From an uncultured Bacteroidota bacterium (GTDB lineage Bacteria; Bacteroidota; Bacteroidia; Flavobacteriales; Flavobacteriaceae), in the NCBI GenBank assembly GCA_902614065.1, contig CACMJT010000008.1:19359-83358 (forward strand): a stretch of 64,000 nucleotides of DNA, read 5' to 3'. The first letter of the stretch is position 1. Every line of letters begins with the position of its first letter. The translations under genes were made by a program, and so were the position numbers. Below, in pieces: positions 19,365 to 27,410 of the stretch. A model generated the notes under the pieces. The model did no database searches, was not told the origin of the DNA, and saw only the letters and a program-made list of their open reading frames with translations.

Positions 19365-19802
19365 GTGCAAGGGAAAATTGTCATAGTAAATAAAAAAGCA
19401 AGCTTTAAATATATTTTAAAAAAAAAGTATGTTGCTGGCCTTGCTCTAACAGGTTTGCAAATCAAGACTATCAAAGCAAAAAAAATAGTTATTGAAAACT
19501 CCTACTGTAATTTTATTAACAATGAATTATATGTTTTTAATATTGTTTTTGGTAATCTTTATACCGAAAAAAAATCTTCTTCCAAAATTAAATTACTATT
19601 AAATAAGTTTGAGTTAAAGAAAATTCAATCAGAAACCAATCAAGTTGGCTCTACGGTAATTCCAACAAAAATTTTTACAAATGACAATGGTATAGCTAAA
19701 ATTGAAATATCAATAGCTAAAGGAAAAAAACTTTATGATAAAAGAAATACCATCAAAGAAAGAGAAAATAAAATCAATTTAAAAAGGAAGCTTAAGTCTT
19801 AA
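19365..19802 (+). CDS. smpB: SsrA-binding protein SmpB, divergent
   Basis: Partner of tmRNA in trans-translation, rescuing stalled ribosomes. The 145-aa protein keeps the frame of the family: NKKASFKY, the AGLALTG strand, SKIKLLLNKFEL, and the C-terminal decoding-centre tail KGKKLYDKRNTIKERE. The highly conserved G-x-E-V-K-S-L/I-R motif reads GLQIKTIK, so the invariant Glu is Gln32 (CAA codon 19458) and the following Arg is Lys. A lysine-rich short tail ends the protein. GTG 19365 is the only plausible start. The 3' end overlaps the convergent pcm by 4 nt (TTAA). Confidence 0.85.
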   Translation: MQGKIVIVNKKASFKYILKKKYVAGLALTGLQIKTIKAKKIVIENSYCNFINNELYVFNIVFGNLYTEKKSSSKIKLLLNKFELKKIQSETNQVGSTVIPTKIFTNDNGIAKIEISIAKGKKLYDKRNTIKERENKINLKRKLKS

Positions 19803-20443
19803 ATTTTATTTGTGAGCATTGGAACGAATAAAAAATTGCCCATCTCAATTTTTTTTATTTTATTTTTTGAAATTCTTGTAATCAAATTCATTATTTGATT
19901 TTTTTGATTACCAATTGGAATAATCATTTTTCCTCCGACTTTGAGCTGTTTTACTAAATTCATTGGTATTTCTGCACAGGCTGCCGCTATCAATATTTTA
20001 TCAAATGGGGCGTCTTTCTTTAAACCTAAATAGCCATCCTCCCAAATGATTTTTCTAGGCATTAAATTTAGTATTGAAAGAATTCTTTTAGATTTTTTGT
20101 AAAGTTCATATATTCTTTCAATTGAATAAACTTCTGCTTTCATTGAGACAAGGATTGATGTCTGGTACCCAGAACCACTTCCAATTTCAAGAACTTTGTT
20201 TCCTGCTTTGATTTCGAGTGCCTGTGTCTGAAAAGCAACAGTATATGGTTGAGAAATCGTTTGTTCAAAACCAATTGGAAATGGCTTGTCAACATATGCA
20301 AAATTTTCAAAATCTTGATGTAAGAATAAATGCCTTGGAATTAGATTGATGGATTTTAGAAGGTTTTCATCTTTAATTCCTTTTTTTATTAGTTCTAAGA
20401 CTAATTTTTTTCTCAATCCTTTATTTTTGGGGGAATCGTTCAT
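19799..20443 (-). CDS. pcm: Protein-L-isoaspartate O-methyltransferase
   Basis: SAM-dependent methyltransferase that repairs isoaspartyl residues in aged proteins. At 214 aa it is the usual size. Visible signatures are RHLFLHQDFENFAYVDKPFPIGFEQTISQPYTVAFQ in pieces, motif I VLEIGSGSGYQTSIL (residues ~85-99), VYSIERIYEL, and GGKMIIPIGN near the C-terminus. Start is ATG 20443. A TAAATTTG box on the minus strand at 20474-20467 implies a leader of about 19 nt. Confidence 0.93.
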   Translation of the reverse strand: MNDSPKNKGLRKKLVLELIKKGIKDENLLKSINLIPRHLFLHQDFENFAYVDKPFPIGFEQTISQPYTVAFQTQALEIKAGNKVLEIGSGSGYQTSILVSMKAEVYSIERIYELYKKSKRILSILNLMPRKIIWEDGYLGLKKDAPFDKILIAAACAEIPMNLVKQLKVGGKMIIPIGNQKNQIMNLITRISKNKIKKIEMGNFLFVPMLTNKI

Positions 20444-20466
20444 AAAATTATTAAATCAATTATATG

Positions 20467-20492
20467 CAAATTTAATATAGATTGTAAATTTG
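20467..20492. promoter_or_regulatory. Divergent promoter pair: inverted TAAATTTG boxes for pcm and the Gfo/Idh gene
   Basis: CAAATTTA (20467-20474) and TAAATTTG (20485-20492) form an inverted repeat with a 10-nt centre. Read outward, each is a perfect -7 box: the left one for pcm (23 nt before its ATG), the right one for the oxidoreductase (5 nt before its ATG). The -33 region of each promoter would overlap the other's -7 box. Confidence 0.55.
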
Positions 20493-20497
20493 GAATA

Positions 20498-21460
20498 ATG
20501 ATAAGAATAGGAGTTGTTGGTTGTGGTCATCTTGGGGGTATTCATATTAAACTTCTGAACGCTTCAAAAAATTTTGATCTAATAGGATTTTTCGATAATG
20601 ATGATAAAAGGGCGACTGAAATAAGACAACAATATAATATCAGAAGATTTGAAGATATAAATGAACTGAGTAATCAAATCAATGCTGTAATTATAGCAAC
20701 ACCAACTACGTCTCACTACACATTGGCAAAGTTTTTTCTTCAACAAAAAAAACATGTTTTTATTGAAAAACCTATTACATCTACAATCCAAGAAGCTGAA
20801 GAACTAACTTTATTAGTAGATGAATTTGGATTAGTTGGACAAGTGGGTCATGTTGAAAGATTTAATTCAGCTTTCTCAAATGTTAAAAAAATAATCAATC
20901 CAATGTTTATCGAAGCTCATCGATTATCACACTATCCAGAAAGAGGAACTGATGTTTCAGTTGTATTAGATCTTATGATTCATGACATTGATATTATATT
21001 ATCAGTTATTGAATCACCAATTAAGAAAGTTAATGCCAATGGGACTAAGGTAATTAGTGATAGTCCTGATATTGTAAATGCTAGAATCGAATTCGAAAAT
21101 GGATGTGTAGCCAATCTTACTGCAAGTAGAATATCTTTAAAAAAAATGAGAAAAATGAGAATTTTTCAGCCAGATTCATACATATCAATAAATTTTGATG
21201 AGGGAAAATCTGAACAAGTAAAAATTGTTGACTATGATAGAAAGAATAAATATTCCCTAACCCTCCGAAACTCTGAAGGAATTCTAAAGGAAATTAGTAT
21301 AGTTAACTATGACAAGAAAGATACAAATGCAATTGAAGAAGAACATAACAACTTTTTCAATTCAATAAAAAACAAAACAAAACCGGACGTTTGTTTTAAA
21401 AGTGGACTTGAAGCCTTAAAGGTTGCTTTCTTAATATTAAATGACATGAAAAATGATTGA
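20498..21460 (+). CDS. Gfo/Idh/MocA family oxidoreductase
   Basis: NAD(P)-dependent oxidoreductase of the glucose-fructose oxidoreductase/inositol dehydrogenase family. The Rossmann motif GVVGCGHLG is at residues ~5-13; AVIIATPTTSHY and the signature HVFIEKPIT (residues ~88-96) follow. The C-terminal domain has GHVERFNSAF and MIHDIDIIL. At 320 aa it is on the short side. Substrate unknown; in flavobacteria this gene commonly precedes the YggS gene, as here, where the two overlap by 8 nt. Confidence 0.85.
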   Translation: MIRIGVVGCGHLGGIHIKLLNASKNFDLIGFFDNDDKRATEIRQQYNIRRFEDINELSNQINAVIIATPTTSHYTLAKFFLQQKKHVFIEKPITSTIQEAEELTLLVDEFGLVGQVGHVERFNSAFSNVKKIINPMFIEAHRLSHYPERGTDVSVVLDLMIHDIDIILSVIESPIKKVNANGTKVISDSPDIVNARIEFENGCVANLTASRISLKKMRKMRIFQPDSYISINFDEGKSEQVKIVDYDRKNKYSLTLRNSEGILKEISIVNYDKKDTNAIEEEHNNFFNSIKNKTKPDVCFKSGLEALKVAFLILNDMKND

Positions 21461-22088
21461 AGATTTCAGAAATTTAAGAAATAAAAATGGAGATAATGTT
21501 AAAACTATAGCTGTTTCCAAAAGAAGTACAAGCGAGGAAATACTGAGTGTTTATAATTTAAATCACAAAGACTTTGGAGAAAATAGAGTTCAAGATTTAA
21601 TAGTAAAACATAATAAGCTTCCAAAGGATATTAATTGGCATATGATTGGTCACCTCCAAAGAAACAAGGTTAAGGATATAATTGAATTTATTCATTTAAT
21701 ACATTCAGTTGATTCATTAAGACTTTTAGATCAAATCAATAATGAGTCCATAAAGAAGAAACTAAAAACAGATATATTAATTCAAGTAAAAATTTCAAAA
21801 GATGTTAGTAAATATGGATTTTTGACTGATGAATTGGATAATGTTTTTAAAAATTATTTATCTAATAAATACAGAAATATTAATATTTTAGGTTTGATGG
21901 GTATGGCAACTTTCACTGACAATATTTCACAAGTAGAGTCTGAATTTTCACTTTTATCGAGTTTATACAATAAATATTCAAAAATGACTAATCTAAAATA
22001 TTTGTCTATGGGAATGAGTGGAGATTATTTATTGGCTTTAAAATACAATTCCAATATGATTAGATTGGGTTCAGCAATATTCAATTAA
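21453..22088 (+). CDS. YggS/PROSC family PLP homeostasis protein
   Basis: Single-domain PLP-binding TIM barrel similar to alanine racemase domain I, involved in vitamin B6 homeostasis. The PLP lysine is in TIAVSKRS (near residue 23). FGENRVQDL, WHMIGHLQRNKVKDII, IHSVDSL, ILGLMGMATF and LSMGMSGDYLLAL are family hallmarks, with RLGSAIF at the C-terminus. It overlaps the upstream oxidoreductase by 8 nt and abuts the next gene without a spacer. Confidence 0.9.
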   Translation: MIEDFRNLRNKNGDNVKTIAVSKRSTSEEILSVYNLNHKDFGENRVQDLIVKHNKLPKDINWHMIGHLQRNKVKDIIEFIHLIHSVDSLRLLDQINNESIKKKLKTDILIQVKISKDVSKYGFLTDELDNVFKNYLSNKYRNINILGLMGMATFTDNISQVESEFSLLSSLYNKYSKMTNLKYLSMGMSGDYLLALKYNSNMIRLGSAIFN

Positions 22089-22592
22089 ATGTTTGCAATT
22101 ATTGATACAGAAACATCAGGTGGTAAATACAACGAGGAGAAAATCATTGAAATTGGTATTCTGATTTATGATGGAAATGAGATAATTGAAACTTTTCAGT
22201 CATTAATAAACCCTCAAAAAAAAGTAGACTATTTTGTACAAAAATTAACCGGAATTAAAGAAAAAGAATTGAAAAGTTGTAAAACTTTTAAAGATCATGC
22301 AAAAGAAATCAAAAAACTATTAAAAAATAAAGTTATAGTTGGTCATAATGTTGAATATGATTACAGGGTTCTTAAAAATGAATTCAAGATTATTGGAATA
22401 GATTATGAAGCTAAAACTCTTTGCACAATCGAGATGTCAAAAAAGATTTTCCCTGGTTTAGAGTCCTATAAATTAAAAAAAATCTGTAATCACTTTAATA
22501 TTGAGCTTAAAAACCATCATAGAGCATATGATGATGCAAAAGCAACATCTGAATTATTTAAAATAATTAGAAGCTTTGAAAAAACTAATTAG
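22089..22592 (+). CDS. DEDDh 3'-5' exonuclease domain protein (DnaQ-like)
   Basis: Single exonuclease domain of the PolIII-epsilon/RNase T type, 167 aa. Acidic residues are seen in AIIDTETSG (Asp, Glu), VGHNVEYDYRVL (Asp) and HRAYDDAKAT (His, Asp), so the DEDDh active site is intact. It lacks the C-terminal extension (GIY-YIG or polymerase-binding) found in some longer homologues. It could be proofreading epsilon or a repair/RNA exonuclease. Its end overlaps miaA by 17 nt. Confidence 0.82.
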   Translation: MFAIIDTETSGGKYNEEKIIEIGILIYDGNEIIETFQSLINPQKKVDYFVQKLTGIKEKELKSCKTFKDHAKEIKKLLKNKVIVGHNVEYDYRVLKNEFKIIGIDYEAKTLCTIEMSKKIFPGLESYKLKKICNHFNIELKNHHRAYDDAKATSELFKIIRSFEKTN

Positions 22593-23460
22593 TATTTCTG
22601 GTCCAACTGCTATTGGTAAAACTAAAAAAGCTATCGAATTAGCCCTTTTTTTAAATACGGAAATCATTTCTTTTGATTCAAGACAATTTTATAAAGAAAT
22701 GAAAATAGGGACTGCCCCACCCTCCAATCATGAACTATCTCAGGTAAAACATCACTTTATTCACAACAAGTCAATATTTGACAATTATACAGTTTATGAT
22801 TTTTCAATTGATGCTAAAAGTTGTATTGATAAATTGTTCAAAAAATACGACAATATAATTCTAGTTGGTGGTTCTTTTCTATTTTTAAATTCAATAATAA
22901 AGGAATTAGACGAAATGCCAAATATTCCTAATGAATTAAGACATAAACTTAATCATGATTATCAAAAAAAAGGTAAAGAATACATCTTAAATCTTCTAAA
23001 AAAAATTGATCCTATATACTTAGAAATGGTTGACAAAAATAATCACAGGAGAGTAATTAGAGCATTGGAGGTATCAATTCAATCAAAAAAACCATACTCT
23101 TCATTTTTGGGGAAAAAACATCATTCAAAATATAATCATGTTTCTATAGCTTTAAATGATGAGAGAAAAAATATTCATAATTTAATAAACGAAAGAGTTG
23201 ATATAATGTTCAATAATGGATTGTTGGATGAGGCAGAACAATTACACAAATATTCACATTTAAATACCTTGAATACAGTAGGATATAAAGAATTATTTAA
23301 TTATTTGGACGGTAAAGTAAGTAAAGTTGATGCTGTAGAGCATATAAAAAGAAATACCAGAAGGTTTGCAAAAAAACAAATTACTTGGTTAAATAATAAT
23401 GGTAAACATATTTGGTTTAATCCAAATAATTCTATTGATGATATAAAAAGAGTATTATAA
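22576..23460 (+). CDS. miaA: tRNA dimethylallyltransferase
   Basis: Adds the isopentenyl group to A37 of tRNAs reading UNN codons, which include the tRNA-Ser(UGA) in this window. P-loop SGPTAIGKT (residues ~8-16), FDSRQFYKEMKIGTAPPS, ILVGGSFLFLNSI, NHRRVIRALEV and NTRRFAKKQITWLNN are diagnostic. At 294 aa it is normal. The start is TTG 22576, inside the preceding gene. The 3' end overlaps the convergent purC by 6 nt. Confidence 0.93.
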   Translation: MKKLISISGPTAIGKTKKAIELALFLNTEIISFDSRQFYKEMKIGTAPPSNHELSQVKHHFIHNKSIFDNYTVYDFSIDAKSCIDKLFKKYDNIILVGGSFLFLNSIIKELDEMPNIPNELRHKLNHDYQKKGKEYILNLLKKIDPIYLEMVDKNNHRRVIRALEVSIQSKKPYSSFLGKKHHSKYNHVSIALNDERKNIHNLINERVDIMFNNGLLDEAEQLHKYSHLNTLNTVGYKELFNYLDGKVSKVDAVEHIKRNTRRFAKKQITWLNNNGKHIWFNPNNSIDDIKRVL

Positions 23461-24399
23461 AAAATTTGACAAATTTGATTTAATTCTTTCATCAACATCT
23501 ATTGTAGAATCTTTAACAAATTTTTTATTCATGAGCTTTTCATAAAGTTCGATGTATCTATTGGAAATTAATTCTACTGTTTGATCTGAAATATTTGGGA
23601 TATTTTGTCCTTCTAGGCCTTGAAAATCATTCTCCATTAACCACTCACGAAAAAACTCTTTCGATAGTTGTTTCTGTTTTAATTTATTGGCCTGATGATA
23701 GTCATATAAATCTGAATAAAAGTATCTTGAGGAATCTGGAGTATGAATTTCATCAATCAATAAAATATTATTTTCAGAATCTAAACCAAATTCATATTTT
23801 GTATCTACCAAAATTAATCCAGAATTTTTGGCAATTTGTGTGCCTCTTTTGAAAAGCTCTATAGATATAAAGTGTAGTTTATCGTAAGTGTCTTTATCCA
23901 ATAAGTTGCTTGATAAAATTTCACTTGGACTAACATCTTGGTCATGATTTCCAATATCAGCTTTTGTTGTGGGAGTAACAATCGGCTCATTAAATTTATC
24001 ATTTTCATTCATTTTTTCAGGAATAATATTACCACAAATATTTCTTAGACCTGATTTATATAATCTATATGAATGACCAGATAAATACCCTCTAACAACC
24101 ATTTCAATTTTTAAAGGTTTACATTTTTTTCCGTATGACACATTAGGATCAGGGGAAGATATTAACCAATTTTTTACAATATCTGTTGTCTTGTTAAGCA
24201 TCTCAACAGCGATCTGATTTAAAATTTGACCCTTGTATTTTATTCCTCTTGGCATTATTACATCAAAAGCTGAAATCCTATCCGTAGCAATAACTATTAT
24301 ATTATTATTATTCAGTGTATAAACATCCCTTACTTTACCCTCATATTTTGATTTAAGATCCTTAAAATTATAATCTGTTTTAGTAATTACAGTTTGCAT
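23455..24399 (-). CDS. purC: Phosphoribosylaminoimidazole-succinocarboxamide synthase
   Basis: SAICAR synthetase, the step that joins CAIR and aspartate in purine synthesis. KYEGKVRDVYTL near the N-terminus, ATDRISAFDVIMPRGI, EMVVRGYLSGHSYRLY, DTKYEFGLD and IDEIHTPDSSRYF are conserved ATP- and substrate-binding segments. At 314 aa it matches the longer (eukaryote/Bacteroidota-like) PurC. It lies 5 nt downstream of phoH on the same strand, so probably co-transcribed. Confidence 0.95.
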   Translation of the reverse strand: MQTVITKTDYNFKDLKSKYEGKVRDVYTLNNNNIIVIATDRISAFDVIMPRGIKYKGQILNQIAVEMLNKTTDIVKNWLISSPDPNVSYGKKCKPLKIEMVVRGYLSGHSYRLYKSGLRNICGNIIPEKMNENDKFNEPIVTPTTKADIGNHDQDVSPSEILSSNLLDKDTYDKLHFISIELFKRGTQIAKNSGLILVDTKYEFGLDSENNILLIDEIHTPDSSRYFYSDLYDYHQANKLKQKQLSKEFFREWLMENDFQGLEGQNIPNISDQTVELISNRYIELYEKLMNKKFVKDSTIDVDERIKSNLSNFL

Positions 24400-24404
24400 T
24401 TATA

Positions 24405-25340
24405 TTATTTCGTGTTATACGCGTCAATAATACTTCTGACCAGTTTATGTCTAATAACATCGCTACCGTCTAGATAAATAATATCAATTCCATCAATTTT
24501 TTGAAGTAAAATATTAGCTTGTTTTAGTCCTGACATTGAACTACTAGGTAAATCAATTTGACCTGGATCTCCTGTTATCATAAATTTTGCTTTTTTTCCC
24601 ATTCTTGTCAAAAACATTTTCATCTGATTTTCTGTAGTATTTTGAGCCTCATCAAGAATTACAAAAGCATTATCTAATGTTCTCCCTCTCATGTATGCAA
24701 GTGGTGCTATTTCAATAATTCCTCTTTTAATGTAGTCATCAAGCTTTTCAATTTGAATCATTTCCTTTAAGGCATCGTAAAGTGGCTGCATGTAAGGGTC
24801 AAGTTTGTCTTTAAGATCACCAGGTAAAAAACCTAGGTTTTCACCTGCCTCAACAGCAGGTCTAGTTAAAATAATTCTTTTTACATCTTTGTCTTTTAAA
24901 GCTTTGACAGCTAGTGCAACTCCGGTATATGTTTTTCCGGTTCCAGCTGGTCCAATTGCAAATACCATATCATTATTTTCAAAAGCTTCAATTATTTTAA
25001 TTTGGTTAAGTGTATGAGCTTTTATTTTCTTTTTGTTTGTTCCAAAAAGAATTACTCTTCCAGATTCAGGTTTTAAAAGTTTATCCCCTTTTCCCTTAAT
25101 AATTTGATTTAAATTTGATTCATTTAAATTTTCATTTTGTTTTAAAAAATAAATTAATGAATCCAAAACAACACAAAGCTTGAGAATATCAGTGTTTTCA
25201 CCTTCAAGCAGAAGCTTATCACCTCTCGGTGTGATTTTAATTTTTTTATATACCTTTTTTAGAGATTTAAGGATATCGATCTCAGAATTAAAAAAATCTG
25301 ATGGATGAAGATCCTTAATATAATATTCAAATTTTTCCAA
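24405..25340 (-). CDS. phoH: PhoH-like ATPase
   Basis: Cytoplasmic P-loop ATPase of the PhoH family, probably acting on RNA. The N-terminal KH-like part (residues ~1-105) is followed by Walker A GPAGTGKT (near 134), ILTRPAVEAGENLGFLPGDL, PLYDAL, AYMRGRTLDNAFVILDEAQNTT (Walker B) and MITGDPGQIDLP. Size 311 aa is normal. The start is a TTG at 25340; no ATG occurs early in frame. First gene of a likely phoH-purC unit; divergent from the SAM hydrolase gene, with 62 nt between. Confidence 0.9.
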   Translation of the reverse strand: MEKFEYYIKDLHPSDFFNSEIDILKSLKKVYKKIKITPRGDKLLLEGENTDILKLCVVLDSLIYFLKQNENLNESNLNQIIKGKGDKLLKPESGRVILFGTNKKKIKAHTLNQIKIIEAFENNDMVFAIGPAGTGKTYTGVALAVKALKDKDVKRIILTRPAVEAGENLGFLPGDLKDKLDPYMQPLYDALKEMIQIEKLDDYIKRGIIEIAPLAYMRGRTLDNAFVILDEAQNTTENQMKMFLTRMGKKAKFMITGDPGQIDLPSSSMSGLKQANILLQKIDGIDIIYLDGSDVIRHKLVRSIIDAYNTK

Positions 25341-25402
25341 AAGATTTTTAATAAATTCTTATTAAGTAAATTTATAAAAAAGAATATTATCTTAATATTA
25401 TA

Positions 25403-26230
25403 ATGTCTATAATTACCCTTTTGTCGGACTATGGAACTAGAGGTTCTAAAATAGCAAAAGCCAAAGGATTATTGCTTAGTGAATTATCCACAACGTCAAT
25501 TATTGACATTAGCCATGAAATTTCTCCTTTTAATATCGTTGAAGCTGCATACATAATGAAAAGATCATATTCAAATTTTCCACGAAATACCATACATATT
25601 ATTGATGTTGATGCTCAACACAATCCCGAACAATCTTTAGTCGTATCACATTTTGATAACCATTATTTTATAACCGCTGATAATGGCTTCATTTCTTTGT
25701 TATCAAACGAAATAAAACCAGAAAAAAATATTGAAATTACATTCAATAAAGATGTAAGTTTTTCATCTATTCGAACATTCGTTAAAGCTGCTGCTCATAT
25801 AAAAAGAGGAGGTAATATCAACTTGCTAGGAAAGGAAATAATAAAATTGAAGGAATTCACTCATTTGAATATTAAAACTCACTCTAATGACACAATTGTA
25901 GGGCACGTAATATATGTAGATAACTATGGAAATGTTATTTCAAATATTACCAAAGATTTTTTTATAAAATTCTCGAATGGTAGAAGTTTTGAAATAAATG
26001 CTAAAAACATAAAGTTTAATAAAATTTATGACTCATTTAATGATGCAATTAATTACGGAATAAAAAAAGAATACAGGGAAGAAGATGGAAAAAAAATCGC
26101 GCTATTCAACTCCTCTGGAAACTTAACTCTATGTATATATAAAAGTGACCCAAAAATCAGTGGGGGTGCAGGTAGTTTATTTGGGTTGGCCTATGGGGAT
26201 AGTATTTCTGTAAAGTTTATAAGTTCCTAG
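25403..26230 (+). CDS. SAM hydrolase (SAM hydroxide adenosyltransferase, DUF62 family)
   Basis: Member of the fluorinase/chlorinase-like superfamily, whose housekeeping members hydrolyse S-adenosylmethionine to adenosine and methionine. Family segments: ITLLSDYGTRG at the N-terminus, IIDISHEISPFNIVEAAYIM, IIDVDAQHN (carrying the family's His/Asp pair), YFITADNGFISLL, and in the C-terminal domain VIYVDNYGNVISNI and SGGAGSLFGLAYGDSISV. At 275 aa it is usual. Halide-specific insertions are not recognisable, so hydroxide as the nucleophile is inferred. Confidence 0.86.
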   Translation: MSIITLLSDYGTRGSKIAKAKGLLLSELSTTSIIDISHEISPFNIVEAAYIMKRSYSNFPRNTIHIIDVDAQHNPEQSLVVSHFDNHYFITADNGFISLLSNEIKPEKNIEITFNKDVSFSSIRTFVKAAAHIKRGGNINLLGKEIIKLKEFTHLNIKTHSNDTIVGHVIYVDNYGNVISNITKDFFIKFSNGRSFEINAKNIKFNKIYDSFNDAINYGIKKEYREEDGKKIALFNSSGNLTLCIYKSDPKISGGAGSLFGLAYGDSISVKFISS

Positions 26231-26288
26231 AATTTTATTAAAATTAATTTCATTATAAAAGTCTTTTACAATATATTTATTTTACAAT

Positions 26289-27404
26289 ATGAAGTTTATA
26301 ATTTCCTCTGAAAGTTTACTAAAAAATTTACAAGTTTTAGGTTCAATATTAAACAACAACAACACCCTACCCATTCTTGATTGTTTTTTATTTGAAATAG
26401 AAAATAAAGATCTTTTTATAACCTCTTCAGATCTAGAAACATCATTGACATCAAATATTTCAATAGAATCGTCAATTAAATCGAATATTGCAATTCCAGC
26501 AAAACTGTTAATTGATATAATCAGATCTTTACCAGATCAACCACTCACATTTTCTATTTTGGAAAACAATATTCTTGAAATAAATTCCACTAACGGTCAA
26601 TATTCGTTATCATATTATGATGGTTCTGACTATCCGAAACCACTAAATGTTGAGGAAGCATCTACGATAAGTTTTGAATCAGCGACTCTTTTAAAGATCA
26701 TAAACTCAACAATCTTTGCCTCAGGTAACGACGATCTCAGACCTGTTATGTCAGGCGTTTTTTTTCAAATCAGTTCTGATTCATCTTGTTTTGTAGCTAC
26801 TGATGCACACAAATTGGTAAAATATGAGAGGAAAGATGTGAAATCAGATCAATCAATAGAGTTTATAGTACCAAATAAGCCATTGAACATTCTTAAAAAT
26901 ATTCTTCAAGATCAACAGTCAAAAACCAATGTTTTATATAATAAAACTAACGCAATATTTAACTTTTCAAATTTTAAATTAGTTTGTAGACTAATTGATG
27001 GAAAATACCCAAATTATGATGCTGTAATTCCAAAAGAAAACCCAAATGTTCTTGAAATTGACAGGAATCAGTTTTTACAGGCAGCAAAAAGGTCCTCAAT
27101 TTTTTCTAGTAAATCAACTAATCAGGTTAAACTTGATATAAAAGGCAATAAACTAGTGATCAAAGCCGAGGATATAGATTTTAATAACAAATCTGAGGAA
27201 ACACTTGATTGCAATTATAACGGATCAGATATTTCTATTGGCTTTAATTCTAAATTTATTGTGGAAATGCTTTCAAATCTAAGCTCAGATTCAATAAAAC
27301 TTGAACTTTCATCACCAAGCAGAGCTGGAATAATTTCACCAAGCATAAGTAATGATGATAATGAAGATATCATAATGCTGGTAATGCCAATAATGCTTAA
27401 TTAG
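26289..27404 (+). CDS. dnaN: DNA polymerase III subunit beta (sliding clamp)
   Basis: Forms the dimeric ring that tethers the polymerase to DNA; loaded by the complex containing HolA (3605-4615). At 371 aa it has the three repeated clamp domains. Recognisable parts: LQVLGSILNNNNTLPILDCFLFE, IPAKLLIDIIRSLPDQPL, VMSGVFFQIS, FVATDAHKLVKYER, RLIDGKYPNYDAVIP and the C-terminal MLVMPIMLN. A near-consensus box (TATATTTA) lies 9 nt before the ATG. There is no dnaA neighbour, so this is not an obvious origin region. Six nt separate it from the convergent gapN. Confidence 0.95.
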   Translation: MKFIISSESLLKNLQVLGSILNNNNTLPILDCFLFEIENKDLFITSSDLETSLTSNISIESSIKSNIAIPAKLLIDIIRSLPDQPLTFSILENNILEINSTNGQYSLSYYDGSDYPKPLNVEEASTISFESATLLKIINSTIFASGNDDLRPVMSGVFFQISSDSSCFVATDAHKLVKYERKDVKSDQSIEFIVPNKPLNILKNILQDQQSKTNVLYNKTNAIFNFSNFKLVCRLIDGKYPNYDAVIPKENPNVLEIDRNQFLQAAKRSSIFSSKSTNQVKLDIKGNKLVIKAEDIDFNNKSEETLDCNYNGSDISIGFNSKFIVEMLSNLSSDSIKLELSSPSRAGIISPSISNDDNEDIIMLVMPIMLN

Positions 27405-27410
27405 AACTTA

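Noticed and set aside
26231..26288. AT-rich inverted repeat (AATTTTATTAAAATT) as a terminator before dnaN
   Set aside because: The stem has no G-C pairs and no T run follows; expected by chance in such AT-rich DNA.
26289..27404. Replication origin near dnaN
   Set aside because: No dnaA, no DnaA-box cluster and no intergenic space around dnaN in this window.
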